In this document: in pieces, positions 11,816 to 26,200 of the stretch | How positions within the stretch are numbered: the first letter of the stretch is position 1 | Layout of the letters: every line of letters begins with the position of its first letter | NCBI GenBank assembly: GCA_964059195.1 | Contig: CAXKWD010000006.1 | Span: 7,804,530-7,868,529, forward strand | Direction: 5' to 3' | From: Ectobius pallidus | Lineage: Eukaryota > Arthropoda > Insecta > Blattodea > Ectobiidae | DNA length: 64,000 bases | Notes under the pieces: generated by a model | What the model was told of the DNA's origin: nothing | The model's input: the letters and a program-made list of their open reading frames with translations, nothing else | Database searches by the model: none | Made by a program: the position numbers and the translations under genes

Positions 11816-14800
11816 CTGAAATAGTCGTCCCATTGTACACAGGCTAATTACATTAAATGAGAGCATTTTTATTCACTTCTGCATTCTGAAATACAAGAAA
11901 CAGTGCAGTATAACTCAATACAATGCCATTTATTTTACACTCTTAAAAGAAAGCAAACAAAAACTGCTACCATAAAACGTCATAAACCTTTCTTATATTT
12001 GATATACTATAAAAGGTGGCATTTCTGAGAAATAAAAAAAGAATTTTGCCACTTCTTGAACACAGTAACTGGAATAACAAACAAAAACAACAACAAAAAA
12101 CCAGAAATACTGTTTGCAACTTTAGAAAAGCGTCCATAATCTTTTAATTGTATTCTAGAGTAAAAAGCTTAACTATGTACATTTCCTTACGTCACATATT
12201 TTCTATTTTATTTTATTTATTTTCAAAACTGTCTTCCATCGGAGGTGGCCTCTGTGGACTCACTATACTTACATAATTTTTAAATCATAAACATAAAATA
12301 AAATACAATCAAATTACATGATTAGATAATAATAAAAATAGAAAAATAAGAGATGCATACCTAGATATACAAACACACAAAAAAGAAAGACAATGTGTTA
12401 AAAATATTCTAGAGAATCCTCAACGTGGAAGTAAACAAATGAAAAAAATGAAAAAAAAAAAAAAAATTGGCCAAAGACAAATGGTTCAATCACCAAAAAT
12501 ATGTACAAAAAATCAAAGAACAAACATTTTCAGGAGAATGTTACTAATAATAATTAATTTTTAGGTTTGCACCTGAGTTTTCAGCAACCACTTAGTTGCC
12601 ATCATCAGAGCATGTGTGTGCAAGTCTGTCTTGGGTTCTGAACATATTACGTAAAACCTGTTGACTGCATCTTATTGGAAAAATTAAACCTCAGAGGGAA
12701 TAAATACTACAAAATTAGCTAAGAAACAAGTAACATTACTTTCATTAACACTAACAAGAAAGTTGTCTTTTGATATTTAAAATTGTTTTACGGAAAACTC
12801 AAAAACTCTTTTTATTTCTCTAATACTGTATTTTCACTTGGATTTTGATATGAAATTTAAGACTCTTTCATATATACGATACTTGAATAGCGGCAAATTT
12901 ATTTCTATCACAATCATGAAATGCAGGTTAGGATTTTAATAATAGTCAAAATAGTGACTAAAAACTAAACAAAAGTTATTATCGAACTACTGGAATGGTT
13001 AACATGCGGAATGCCTTTGATATTTCTTTATTTCCTGCTGCGCCAATCAGATTGTTACCTCAGGAATTTCAACCAATCAGAATCTAAGAATGCATTTTGA
13101 AAGCTACATGTCACATGAGTACTTTAGCACAGCTGCAAGATCTCTTGCAACATGTTAGTGTTCTCTTGATGTTTGTCGGTGTTATTATATTAATGATTGT
13201 TTGTATATTTCATCTGACTGGTCTGTGGGCGTTAAGTTACACGTGACAACAGCACATTCTTATCGAGTGACAAGGCGGCGAAGAACAATAATGAATCCAT
13301 GTTAACGTTCTGAGTAGTTTGATAATACCAAAAGTGACTTTTCAACAGCTAAAAAAGTTAAATTAATTTGTGTTGACAGTTTAGCTAATTAGGTCATTAA
13401 GGCAGAACTGTCAACAGAAACTAATTTATCTAAATGACCATTAAGGAAATGAAGCTTGTTAATAATAGTTAAAAAGGGTCAAAATAATGACTATTTTTCT
13501 GTATTTCCACGAATTGGCAGGATTTTTTCTTTCTCATGATCAAAATTAGACATACACACAAAAAACAAAAAACTTTCAGCAAATATAAGTAGTTATGAAT
13601 GTGCTACTTTCTTAATACAACAATATTGAGGGCTTACTTCGAAATCACGTAAAGTCCAGTTTATCAAGTTTTGATAATAACGCATTTTAAATTTCTACTT
13701 TACCTGTTCTGGAGAAGAAATTTTATATTGCAGTGATTAATACCTAGGTAATATGATGCACAAAGCAATATGCCTTAAGTGATCTATCAAATACTATTGT
13801 CACAATTTTTTTTTTTAAATTCAACATATTAGTGTACTTAACTTCTTTTTGCAGACAATATTTATAAAGAGCAAGTCATAACATCCTCAAATAGCAATGC
13901 CTAAAACATGAACATTTAGGTCAGTTAGTCTTTTCTTAGAAATAAAATCAGGTAAACTGATATAACAAAGTGCCAGAATGCTTTTGTTAAATCAGTGATA
14001 ATTGCAATTACGAAATGCATAAAATAAGTTATTTTTGTTATTGATTTCCGAGTTAAGCTCCAAATTGATTCATTAAGCAGGACTTACGGAAGAACAGAGG
14101 TCTAGTTTGATAAGCATATGTGAAGGAATATGCGGGTAGTGCTATTTGTCAAAGCTACCTGTATTGCAAATTTCAAAGCCGTATATGAACAGTGTAAAAC
14201 AATATGTAGCCATTAGAACTGATTTGCATTTGATAAATTCTTTCTAATATTTTACCATAAAATAGGCACTAAATTGGGCATTACTTTGGGCACTACTTGG
14301 TCCAATATCAATATGCTTCATCCCATGGACGTTATAAATGTGTATACCAAGATTCATGAAAATCCGATAAAGCTTATTTGAGTTACCACACATACAGACA
14401 GACAGACACTTTCCCATCTCCCACACAATCTTATAAAGAACCATTCTAACACTTAATCAAACTTGATGCTATTTCAGATTTCTATTTGTTTTAGTGAGTG
14501 AACATGTTTTAAGGATTATAACTCTTCTTGATTTATGGGCTCTGTACATACTTACACAACTTTTACGTATTCAACTTGGAGGATTTTTTATATGATATAC
14601 AGGGTGGAAGTGGTATAAGTGCAAAAATTTTGACAGCATGTTCCTTGGGTAGAATACAACACAAAATGCAAATAACATTTTGGTGGGAAATGAATACTTT
14701 TAGAAATAAAAAGTTTTTTGCCTAAAATGTTTACTACTGCTTTACTCGATAAGTATCTTTCGTACTATCCTAATTTTTAATGACTTAAATAAAACTATTA

Positions 14801-17239
14801 GGAATGTCTTTTTCCTTTGCAATTTTGCTATACAATTGATGGTTTTCATGTAAATAAAATACAAATATTAACACTTTTTACTTTCTCGCATATACGTAGT
14901 ATAGAGAAAGTATTGTGATCGTGACAAAAAATTGAAGTCGAGATAACACCGGGAGAGCACGTTTCATGAAGCCTAGAAACCGAAAAAAATATTTTTGGAA
15001 TGACGTCTGTCCGTGGACAAGCACAGCGGGTAAACGGTTCATTGTATTTACTTCATTTTTTGAATTAAGGACTTTTTCAAAATTTTGTCGAACCGCCCAG
15101 AAATTTAGTTTTACAACTGAAATATTAAGGGGACTTTTCATGAAAACTTTTTTAAAAATTTAGATTTTTTAAAAAATGGCTCTAACGATTTTAATTAAAA
15201 TTTAAAATTGGAAACTCTTATCTATGACTAACAAAATGGCTATATCCGTATTTCTGCAAAAATGACTTAAGGGGTACTTTACTCGTATCCATTTTCAATT
15301 TTTCTAGATTATATCCATTACAGTAGGCGATACATGAAAACCTATCACAGTAAAGTTGTAGAAAAATTTAAAATGAACATTTTTTGTTTAATACATTTCT
15401 TTGTACATTTAATAGATATCAAGATAACAACGAAATAAGGACAGCTTAAATGCGAATTTCAGAACATAAATTTCAATTAAAATATGAATGACATTTTGTT
15501 GCCCCTAGTAACAAGAAAACTATAGGCCTAATGTACTTATTGTTGTGAAATGCAATCAGTTTAGCTCAGTAGCAATGAAGACACTAAAACCAATTACAGC
15601 GAGGTGGTAGGCCTATGGGCTAACAGGGAAGCGGTCCTGAGTTCAAATCAAATCTCGTGGCCGCCCAAATTGACTTGGGTTTTTCATGGTTCCGTTGTTC
15701 GCAAAGGCAAACGCCGGGATTGTAGGACTTCCTTATTTTCCAAAACTCATCACCGCTATGTCACTGGATATTATAATCGTTTAAACTGAATATCACATAA
15801 GAAGACATCACTAAACAATAGAAACATGACGCGAATGAGTTGTTAATATAGACCAGCGTTTTTCAACCTATGGTCCGCGGACCACTGGTGGTCCGAGAAT
15901 ACGGTGCAGATGGTCCGCAGACATAATTAATTTTAAAATATCATGAAGCAAGTGGGAAGTAAAGAAGTAGAAATTTTTCACATAAAATGGACACTAGATG
16001 TCCAAGTTTTTAAAATCTTCGAAAATACAGGTCATATTGCAATTTTCCTTACTTTTGCAGTTACGGACCACAGTTTCAAACCCCTGATGCACTGACGTCT
16101 ATGGTTCCCTCTTTCATTCAAAACCCTAAAAAATAAGACTTTGTCGGAATTTGTTTTTAGAGGCGCCATGCAGTTTTCAACAACCTATCTTTGTGAGAAG
16201 GGATTTTCATCGCTCGTTTAACTAAAATCATAATACAGAAACCGACTTAATGTATCTGCTGATCTTGACTAAATTTGACTAATATTGAGCCAAAATCCAG
16301 GGACTCTGCAAGAGGCGATAAGCTCAACCGTCTCATTAAAAGTGGGTAATAACATAATTCCTAATTATATTATCAAATTGGTAATACATAGGCCTATTAA
16401 AGTCTGTTCAAAATATAATTTTACTGTCAATAGTTTCATTCCAATTCAATAACTGTGTTTCCGTCGGATTAAAAACAAATGTATTTCGTTATAACGACCT
16501 AAAATTTAATACCCCAAATATTAAGAATATAGGCCTACATATAGCCTACTTTAAAAAATGGGATGTAAAATTAGGGGTCCGTAAAGTTTTTTAGACATTT
16601 TAGAGGTCCTCGGGTTCAAAAAGGTTAAGAAACGCTGATATAGACTAATGTTTCATGCAAACATACTAAACACGTGATATGACCTACATGCAGTTAAAGC
16701 GTGCAATATAACCTAAGTAGTAGTATAGTGGTGGCGAAATTCAAATATAAGTCGCCCCTTAGCCTCCCCATTCGATATTCACATTTGCACAGACTGTGTG
16801 ATGTATTTTGTTTCTGAGCGAAGCAGAGTGACCAACTGCCCTTGTATACTGTTGCAAATAGCTAAATAATGCATAACACTAACCACATAGTTAAGTGCGC
16901 GAAGCGGAGGCGGTAGCCGTAGCGAAGCGCCCTTGCATTTTCGAATAATGTACGATACACTGTTTGTAGGTTTCGAAAATGTGGCATATTATATCTCCTG
17001 CAAGGTTTGTCAGCCTGCCACCTCTCGTCTAGCAGTAAGACGTCACACCTCCAACGTCCAATCACGAGTTTCTTCATAATACTAGGACAGAAGAATTCGC
17101 TAGATCGTGGTATAAAAGAAACTGCATCGGTGAAGATAGGTTGGGTGGGACCCAAGGTGCGACTTATATTTGAATTTTCCCGTAGTAGTAGTAGTAGTAG
17201 TAGTAGTAGTACTAATAATATGCAGTTTTACTGTCATTG

Positions 17240-17281
<42 letters not shown>

Positions 17282-20200
17282 GTTGTTGTTAATATTATTA
17301 TTATTATTATTATTTCACGGTAAATAGCATTGAACATAAAGATCGACCCTGATGCTTTCCGTTCTAGATACTTATTAGTTTTATGAAAATGTAGTAAGTA
17401 AAATTTAATTGTCTCTTTAATTTAATTTTTTCTGTGCTAGCCTTTAACACGTATATGCGAGAAAGTTTGTGCAACGTATTTTTGCACCATTTATTGTAAT
17501 TCAGATAGCGACGTATGGCAACGCTGCCAGAGCAGATACTCTGCTTTCACTGGCTTCACTAGGCAGGCCTATGCATCGTCTGTTTGTCTATGCACAGTTG
17601 CCACATTGCAGAGGTTTTAGGGCTCATTATCTCAGTAACTGTGCACTTAATCACAAAATGTTATTACCATTTTGTGTTGTATTCTACCCAAGGAACACGC
17701 TGTCAAAATTTTTGCACTTATACCACTTCCACCCTGTAAAGTCTACTCTCGACACCTGTACATTCAATAACTTTGTTGATAAACAATGTACATAAACTAC
17801 ACTCTTAAATACTTTTATGATGATGAACAAAATATCTTTAATTTCTTTAAATAAACTTTTTCATTAATATTTTTTCGTTAACTTAACTTATTCTCTGATC
17901 ATGTACATAATATGGTTGTACACAAAAATTCTTGGTGACATAATATGATTATGTTTAATTTATCGTGATTCTTGGTACTACTGGTGATTGATAAACTGGA
18001 GAAATCAAACAAAACGGTTATGTCGCTAAAAGAATGCATCGATACTCTCTATTAGGTGAGATAACCCATCTTAATATTAAAGATACGAATGCAAGAAAGA
18101 AGTAGCCCTCAAGTTCAGTAATGACCAGAAAATCAACTAAATCCAAAGGATTATAAATTCAGGCAACACCCTTTGTAAATGACTATTCCACTCATACGCG
18201 TGTTTGATATTGACCAATAAAGTTTAGCAATTCCTCAGATATAGACCAATCACAGCCGTTTATCTTACAATATTCTTGTAGGAATCGTGAGGATGCAGTT
18301 TTATCTGGGTAAAATCGTCTGCTCGTTACCCTACTATGTTGAAAATTTCAGATGTCTGCAGGCCTTGGCATTATAAACAAATGAATCGACCAGGGTGGGC
18401 TTACAAAAGAAGCGATTCTTTTATTTCCAAATCATGAAAAAAGTAGGCAAAGCCACCTACAACTGATTTGACAAATGAAATGTATTTCTGAAATCTGATG
18501 CTTGGATAGCGAAAAACACACGTTTCCTGTCAGTTTTTCACTCATAAGTTGCGAACAAAAGCGAAAATAAAAAATCCAGCTTTGAGGTGCATTCACCCAC
18601 CCTTCAGTTCAACTACGTTTAAAATTTCAGATCATCTACGTTGGGCATCACGGACAGACAGACAAACACTTCCTTTTATTATTATAGATTATTATTCACA
18701 AAATAAAAATTGATGCAGCAACAATCATCTTCTTCTTTCAATGCCTGCATATTAACTTTTCTTTTGCTGGTTTTTGGTGCGGACAGAATGCTGAAGAAGT
18801 TTATCAAAAAGGTTTATTTGTATTGTTGAAAAAATATTTTCTTTAATATTATTATTAACCTTGATTAACCCTTAGAGCGGAACATCCGTCTCAGAGAGGG
18901 ATATGGTATTGTCTTTTGCTACCACAAATGGTAAATTGCTTGGCATAATGTTAGATACAAAACTTACGTGGAATGACCACATCGTTCATGTTTGTAATAG
19001 ATTGTCTAGAGTCTTATATTTGCTTCGACACTTAAAATATTCAGTGCCCGATGATTATCTTATACAGGCATATTATGCCTTTTTTCATAGCATCTTGTCT
19101 TATGGAGTCCATCTATGGGGAAATGGCGCAAATGTCAATAAAACACTTATATTACAGAAGAAAGCTGTTCGCATTGTGTCGAATTCTTCATGGGATGCTC
19201 ATTGTCGCCCAATATTCAGTAAACTAGGTATACTTACAGTGTTCAACCAATACATCTATAATTGTCTAGTAGCCGTTAAGGTTAACTTAACTAAATACAA
19301 TTGTCAAAATTCACACCATAGCTACCCTACTAGGTCTAATTATATGATATCTAAACCCTGTGTTAGGCTCGAAAAATCAAAACAGTGGTACAGAAACAAT
19401 GCAGTGGATTTATTTAATAGATTGCCCAGAGCTGCTCATTCTGTAGGCTTGAACAGATTTCGGAGTGTGTTGAAATCTTGGCTAACTGCCAACCCTTTTT
19501 ACAATGTACATGAATATTTTAATGCTAATCTTAATTCAATATTTTCATAAATTTTTGACGTAGGTATTTTAATCTCTATTTATTGTTGTATTTTATCTTA
19601 TTAAGGGTCTAAGTGTAATATGTACACGTTGACGAAATCCCAAAACTATGTATATAGTTCAAGGACAAAATAAAGATTGATTGATTGATTGATACCAGAG
19701 CGCAGGTTATGCTTCTATCATCCTCATCTCCTCAAAGAGTCTCATTTAAGTATTAGTCGTCTAAGTTCTTACATTGCCTGTTCGCTCACGTGATTATCAC
19801 AGTAACTCCGAATGATTTGGTAGGAGCTACGCCGCCTGACAGACGGATATTCCTCACAGCATAAGTAAAAATCACCTGTCCTCTAGATGGATATTCCTTC
19901 TAACGCATGATTTCTGTACGTCTACCTGTGAAATTAGTTCTCGTATGGAACAAATACGGCAGCTTTTCTTCATGGAAGATATTATAGATGAAATTGTCAT
20001 GAGAAATAACTGTAAACTATATTATTTTCATGAGAACATAGAAAATAAATATGAATCTTCATACAAGAAAACCAACAAGGATGAGATCTGGGCTCTTTGA
20101 AGTCTTCAAGGGAATCTTTCGAATGATCGTGAAATTATAATTATATTCTTTTGTTGTTTCACTTTGTGTTCAAATGTTTTGTGATTCAAAAATTTATTTT

Positions 20201-23200
20201 CATTGAGATATTTTTTAAAAGTAATTAAAGTTCTTTTAAAGTATGACATGCCTACCCAATTTGTTAAATTATTGATGATTTATGAAAAATGAAAGTTATG
20301 ATGTACTTCGGTAGGCTATAAGCCCAGGAAACGTAGGCATGAAACAAATTAGCTTTATCTAAAAACTATAGCTGTGGCAACAGCTTCTATAAATACTTTA
20401 TAACTATAAACTGTCTCTAATTCTAGAAATAAATGTATGTTACAGTAATGATTCATTTTAGAAAGAATATTAAGTGAATTTTTGCAAAAATAGATTCCAC
20501 ATAAAGGGGTATTAGATGATGTTGGCCCAGCCCTATCTCCTCAACATTACAGTTTTAGTTTTTACTAAACAAAACAACATTAAAAATGTGTCCCTAGGTG
20601 CAAGGATTATAATTAGGTGCGAAATTTGTTAATATATAAGAATATATCCTGTAATTCTGTTACCTTAAAATACGTAATTCATGATAATAACATATAACCG
20701 ACGGCCAAGTTACCGGCTTGACTTAGAATTCTGGGTATCAGGTTGACCAATACGACAAATCTCGGAGATATACAGTGAGTCCCATGCAAGAGTTGGCAAA
20801 TGACGCGGGTTTCTGCATCGCGGCTGGCACAGCTCCAACTCCCGAGCGATCGGGTGAAATATCTACGCAAATAATACCGCGGTCGGTGTAATGATTCAGG
20901 TTCTCATATTTACAGTTAAAATTACAATGAAAATAAACACGTACCTCATTACAAGAAATGTTGGAAATGTTCTCCTCTTGCATCCACACAATACTGGCAC
21001 CTTTTTAGGAAATTTTCTTTCACTCGCTTAAGTTCAGCTTCCGAGACAGGGTTACTTTCTCTTGTGATAGGCCTATGTGATATTGTTTTTAAGTTCTTCT
21101 AACAGTATGTGAATATTATTTATGGGGAAACTTGAAAAATAAAGTGTATAGGTCAATTTCCCAAACATAAGAAGAACTTAAAGACAATATCACAAAGGAA
21201 ATTAACTCTGTCTCGGAAGCTGAATTTATGCGCGTGAAAGAAAATTTCCTAAAAAGGTGCCAGTATTGTGTGGATGCAAGAGGAGAACATTTCCAACATC
21301 TCTTGTGATAAGTTACGTAGTTATTTTCGTTGTGATTTTAACTGTAAATGTGAGAACCTGAATCTTTACACCGACCGCGGCATTATTTGCGTAGATATTT
21401 CACCCGATTGCTCGGGAGTTGGAGCTGTGCCAGCCGTGACGCAGAAACCCGCGTCATTGGCCGACTCTTGCGTGGAACTCACTGTATATGGCACATTTTC
21501 GAAACGTGCGAACAGTGTATCGTACATTATTCGAAAATGAAAGGGCGCATATAACTATGTGGTTAGTATTATGCATTATTTAGATTATCGGCAGACAACT
21601 TATCTTAATGCAGAGGTGGGTACAAGGCACCTCGCCTGCTGCGGCATTATACGAGGACAGTTGGTATCTTACTTCGCTCAGAACCGTAATATGGCTGGCA
21701 TGTTTTATGAGTAATAAAAATGAAGTGAAAGCAGGTAAAAATACATGAAAAAGTTTAAAATACGACTAGTTTCGCCTCTTAATCAATTATTTTAACAGAA
21801 GTAAGTACATTTAATGACGTGTTGATTTCCAAAAAAGGAAAACTGTAATGTCGAGGAGATAGGGCTCTCGCCGATGATGTTCCTATCTAAGGGTTCACAC
21901 TGAGATATCTTATTCCCATATCATGATTGAGTACTTACTTCATCAATAAAGCTCTTATGTGAGTGTCTGACACAGTCGGAAACACTGCACTGATCTTCGC
22001 CACTGACTGCTCTGTCTCAGTTGTCAAGGAGGTTTCCGCCGCTGAAGTTCGAGCTGGTGAGGAATATGGATTAATTCCATACGGCAACGCTCGACTGGGC
22101 ACTGGACTTGGTCGTACATTTGTTAAATCCTATGAAACAATTAACATCTTTTATTAATTACATTCTTTAGTAACAAAGGCTAAATCATGTGTTATATTAT
22201 GTATAAGAATTCTACTTTTTTCTGTTACACATATTTGAAAGTAAAGTCATACAAAGTCTTGTACACGTTGCTAAAGAATGGAAGACCTCATAGCTGCATT
22301 TTGCTTAAAAATGCTTTAATGCTTCCCATTGTGACACAATCCCAATAGAATTCCTCTGAATTACAGTTTGGATTGCAGACTGTTTTCATTATTAGGTATC
22401 ATAGGCAGCTGTGCATATATGAGGCACATCCATAAAGTAACTTCCCTTGGGGCCGTTTACAGAAGCAAAATACAATTTCATGGACATATATACTCCAACA
22501 GATACAGCAAGTGTTCAGTTATTATTCAACATATTCACCACCGGAATTGAGACATTTGTCATACCGTAAAACCAACTTTTGAATACTGTGTCTTTCAAGT
22601 CTGCCGCCTGAGATTTCAACCACCATGTGACAACCACCTTCGCCTCTCTGTCATTCTCTGTCATTTTGTGAGGTGTAGGAAAAGATGCAAATCACTGGGA
22701 GCGAGGTTCGGGCTTTAGGGTGAATGTTTAAACACCTCCCAGTCAAACTTCTGCAGGAGATTTGCTAGGAGGTGTTCAAACATCCAGCCTACAGCCCGGA
22801 CTTCGCTCCCAGTGATTTCCATCTCTTTCCTACACCTCAAGAAATGACAGTGAATGACAGAAAGGAGGGGATGTTTGTCACACAATAGTTCAAATCCCTG
22901 GTGACAGACTTGTACAGGTATTCAAAAGTTGGTTCCACAGTATGACAAAATATGTCTCAATTCCGGTGGCGAATATGTTGAATAATAGCTGAACACTTGC
23001 TGTATCTGTTGGAACATATATGTTCACAAAATTATGTTTGTTTCTGTAAATGGCCCCAAGGAAACTTACTTTATGGATGTAAGATTTGAGGCTTTCCTGG
23101 CGAATCTTATGTAGAAAATCTTCTCGGGTTTACTTTATGGATGCGCCTCGTATGTGTTTTAGTTCTCACAGTTAACCTTGTGCTGAGTTTAATAACGCTG

Positions 23201-26200
23201 TTACAAGGTTATAGATTTTTCGCTTTGCAGTAAGATCATGGTTTTTTAGACAAGAGGTCTCCATTCTTAAGTGACAAAACAGTATTACTTTTCCTAAAGA
23301 AATAATTAACATGAAATAACATGAATTTTGAGAAATGATTATACCATTCCTACGTCACTTTTGGTATACCACAGAGAAGTCACCAAGACAATAAAATGAA
23401 AATAGATTTTCTGAAATACGAACATGCAATGGACCTGTGAAAACAGAATCTTAGAGCAGAAATTTATTTTAGAAAATATTCTGACCTACATGCTACTATT
23501 AGATTTAACTACTAACTAATTTCACTACAACTGGCTGCCCAGACAGGCAGATACATTAGTGGCATAGTGATGCATGCTACTATAATTATTGTCAGCCAAT
23601 GTACTGCTAATTAGAGGGGCAAGAGGAGGTAGTAGTGGAGGAGGAGGTGAGGGCTGGCATCACAGGTGGCTAGACGATTGCTTATTGGCTGCTGGAGTGT
23701 GATTGTTGCCACCGCACGTGGCGAGATTCTCTATTAACAAAGTAAAAAATATTTGGCAGGCACTTAAGTTCCTTATCATTTCTTACGTGTAGTTTTATTT
23801 TAATATTTTCTTACTTATTTTAAGTGTGTATAATTACGTGATGTTCCTTTGATTAGAGTATGCATGTGTTTCAGCCCACGAGTTAGAAATGTCTGGCATA
23901 AATAAAAAGGGGTAAGGAGAATGTTTTCTTAACAGCTAGTGTAATGTACTGTAATTTTAATAATAGCACGGCACGGTTCCGACTCGTAACGTAACGGCCA
24001 CATTCCTCGCATTCCTCACAGAGAAGTTCTTTGCTTTGGAATACAGTATGAGGGCTGTTTTATTTTCAAGGTCCGATCGGTCACAAAATGAAAACTACAG
24101 TGAAAATCAAAACTGTTTTATTTGGAACAATTAGATACACTTCCAGCTACTTCTCTACATAGGCGCCACTCCGACTGAGACATTTGTCATAGCATGGTAC
24201 CAACGTAAACAAGCCTCAAACAATGGAGTCTCCAGCCAAATGTGAAGTGTCAGCTGTCATTCAATTTCTGCATGCTGAGGAGTGCAATGCAGCCAAAATT
24301 CATTGACGAATGAGTAATGTGTACGGTCAAACTTTCACTGAGTGACAGCAACATGCAGCTATGGTGCAGGAACTTTGAAGCATGACATACAGATGTTCAT
24401 GATGCAGGTGGCCAGCGAAGGAAGCGAGTGTCAACCAATGATCTTGCTCTGGAATTGTACACATTACTCAGTCATGGATGAATTTTGGCTAAATTACGTT
24501 GGTACAGTAGAGTCCCGAAAACTCGGCCTAATGTGGACCGAAGGGTGGCCGAGTGTGTGAAAATGTCGGTTATCGGGAAAGATTTTTAAAAAGAATAAGT
24601 ACGAGTGTTTCCTCAGAAAATACAGTACTTGTATGTATTGGTTGCTTGAGAATACACAAGGCTTAAAGCTGTCTATAATGAAAATTAACTAGCTGACTTT
24701 GCAAAAACTAGCTACTTTTTTTTTAAAGAACTGCGCAATATCCTGTTGTTTTTCGCACTGCACTCTGCCAGGGTGTGACCGAGTTATCCGGACTGCCGGG
24801 TTATCGAGTGCTGAGTTTTCGAGACTCTATTGTACCACGCTAAGATAAATGTCTCAATCACAGTGGCGACTATGTAGAGAAGTGGCTGGAAGGTGTATCT
24901 AAATGTTCCAAATAAACCAGTTTTGATTTTCACTGTGGTTTTCATTTCACGACCGATCAGACCTTGAAAAAAAATTTGCCATTTCTAGTATCTTTCTGAT
25001 AGACATTTAATGCATACCAATTTAATATTGGACTTGTTAATAACAGTAAAGTGGTACATAAATTAACAACTTGTATGTACTAAAACTGAACAGGAAAACA
25101 TTTGTAATTTTTTTTTGGGGGGGGGGGATTTCTTGATACCTTTTGACCTTATAAGTTTTTCAATATTTGGACAAAGAGGTCGAGTCACAGATAACCTGAG
25201 TGTACATTGTAATCTTTGGTCAGACATCTGACTTCTCTAACGATTTATGAATTTTCATGAGGGAAGAAAGCTGTTCGCAGTTATAGCAGTCCCAAAAATG
25301 CACAGCATTTGAACAGCCAATTGGTGTAGTCTTGGAAACCTTAGTCGGGGAGGTTTTTGAAGAAGTCATGCAAGCTGTTTTTATGTTTAGAGTTGTCCTT
25401 TAGCTCCTAATCGCAAGTTCCAGCTGCAGTCCTAATACTTCACCTTGACTTAACAATCTAAGTTATCCACAGATTGACTATCATATTCTGACCCCAAAAA
25501 AATTGAATTGGCAGTGGCTAAGTTCTTTTGATCTTACAGTATTTGTAGCCTTAACAACTACGGCCATACCAATGATCAATTTAAGGCTTTTAGTACATAA
25601 ATTTTCCTTGTGCATGATGCAATGAATAGCACTTACGTTATGATTCATATTCAAATTCTTCAATTTACCCTTCAGAAAATCTATTACCTGATCCTGTAGC
25701 TTAAACGAACGGCAGATTTACCATTCACTTGGTCTGATTCATCTTCAGCATCATTTAACAATTGTTCTTTAAGTTTCATGATAATATTAGTATGTTCTTC
25801 TCCTTCATGTTTATCGTGTTCAGCAGCATGGCCAAAGTAATGTCTCTGTAGATTGAAGTTTTTCACATACCACATATCTTTGGAACACACTAAAATTTTT
25901 GCTACTGTCCATAAACGAGAACAACTCTTCCCAAATAGAAATAAATTTTGGCAGAGTAGGTCTGTTTGAAGTATTTTTCAATTGGCCTAATCCTTCTGGT
26001 TGTACTATGGTCCTGGGGTCGACTCAGCCTCTAACAGAAATGAGTACCAGGAGCAATCCTGGGGGTAAAGGCGGTCAATGTGTAAGGCTGACAACCTTAC
26101 CACCCTCATGTGCCGAATGTCCAAAATCTGGGAGCCTCAACCTCCTGGAACCCTCTGGGCCTCAATGGCTTGTATAGGGATCGCTTTACCTTTAGATCTT

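Larger units (their letters stand above)
14880..17466. mobile_element. Inner TIR pair nested in the outer element
   Basis: ACTTTCTCGCATATACGT at 14880-14897 is perfectly inverted at 17449-17466. Together with the outer TIRs this gives a nested structure. The left end continues AGTATAGAGAAAGTATTGTG. Superfamily not assigned. Confidence 0.5.
14600..17736. mobile_element. Outer TIR element, 3.1 kb, with nested insertions
   Basis: Ends are inverted copies starting CAGGGTGGAAGTGGTATAAG, matching over about 80 bp with a few differences, flanked by TA on both sides (14598-14599 and 17737-17738). No intact transposase is seen. It contains a second TIR pair, a SINE-like stretch, a hAT remnant and a short TIR element. 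Confidence 0.72.

Noticed and set aside
16862..17155. 97-codon minus-strand frame as a host exon
   Set aside because: It lies inside a TIR element and half of it is a repeat found again at 21.5 kb.
17007..17240. Serine-rich small protein on the plus strand
   Set aside because: The serine run is a translation of the (GTA)n microsatellite.
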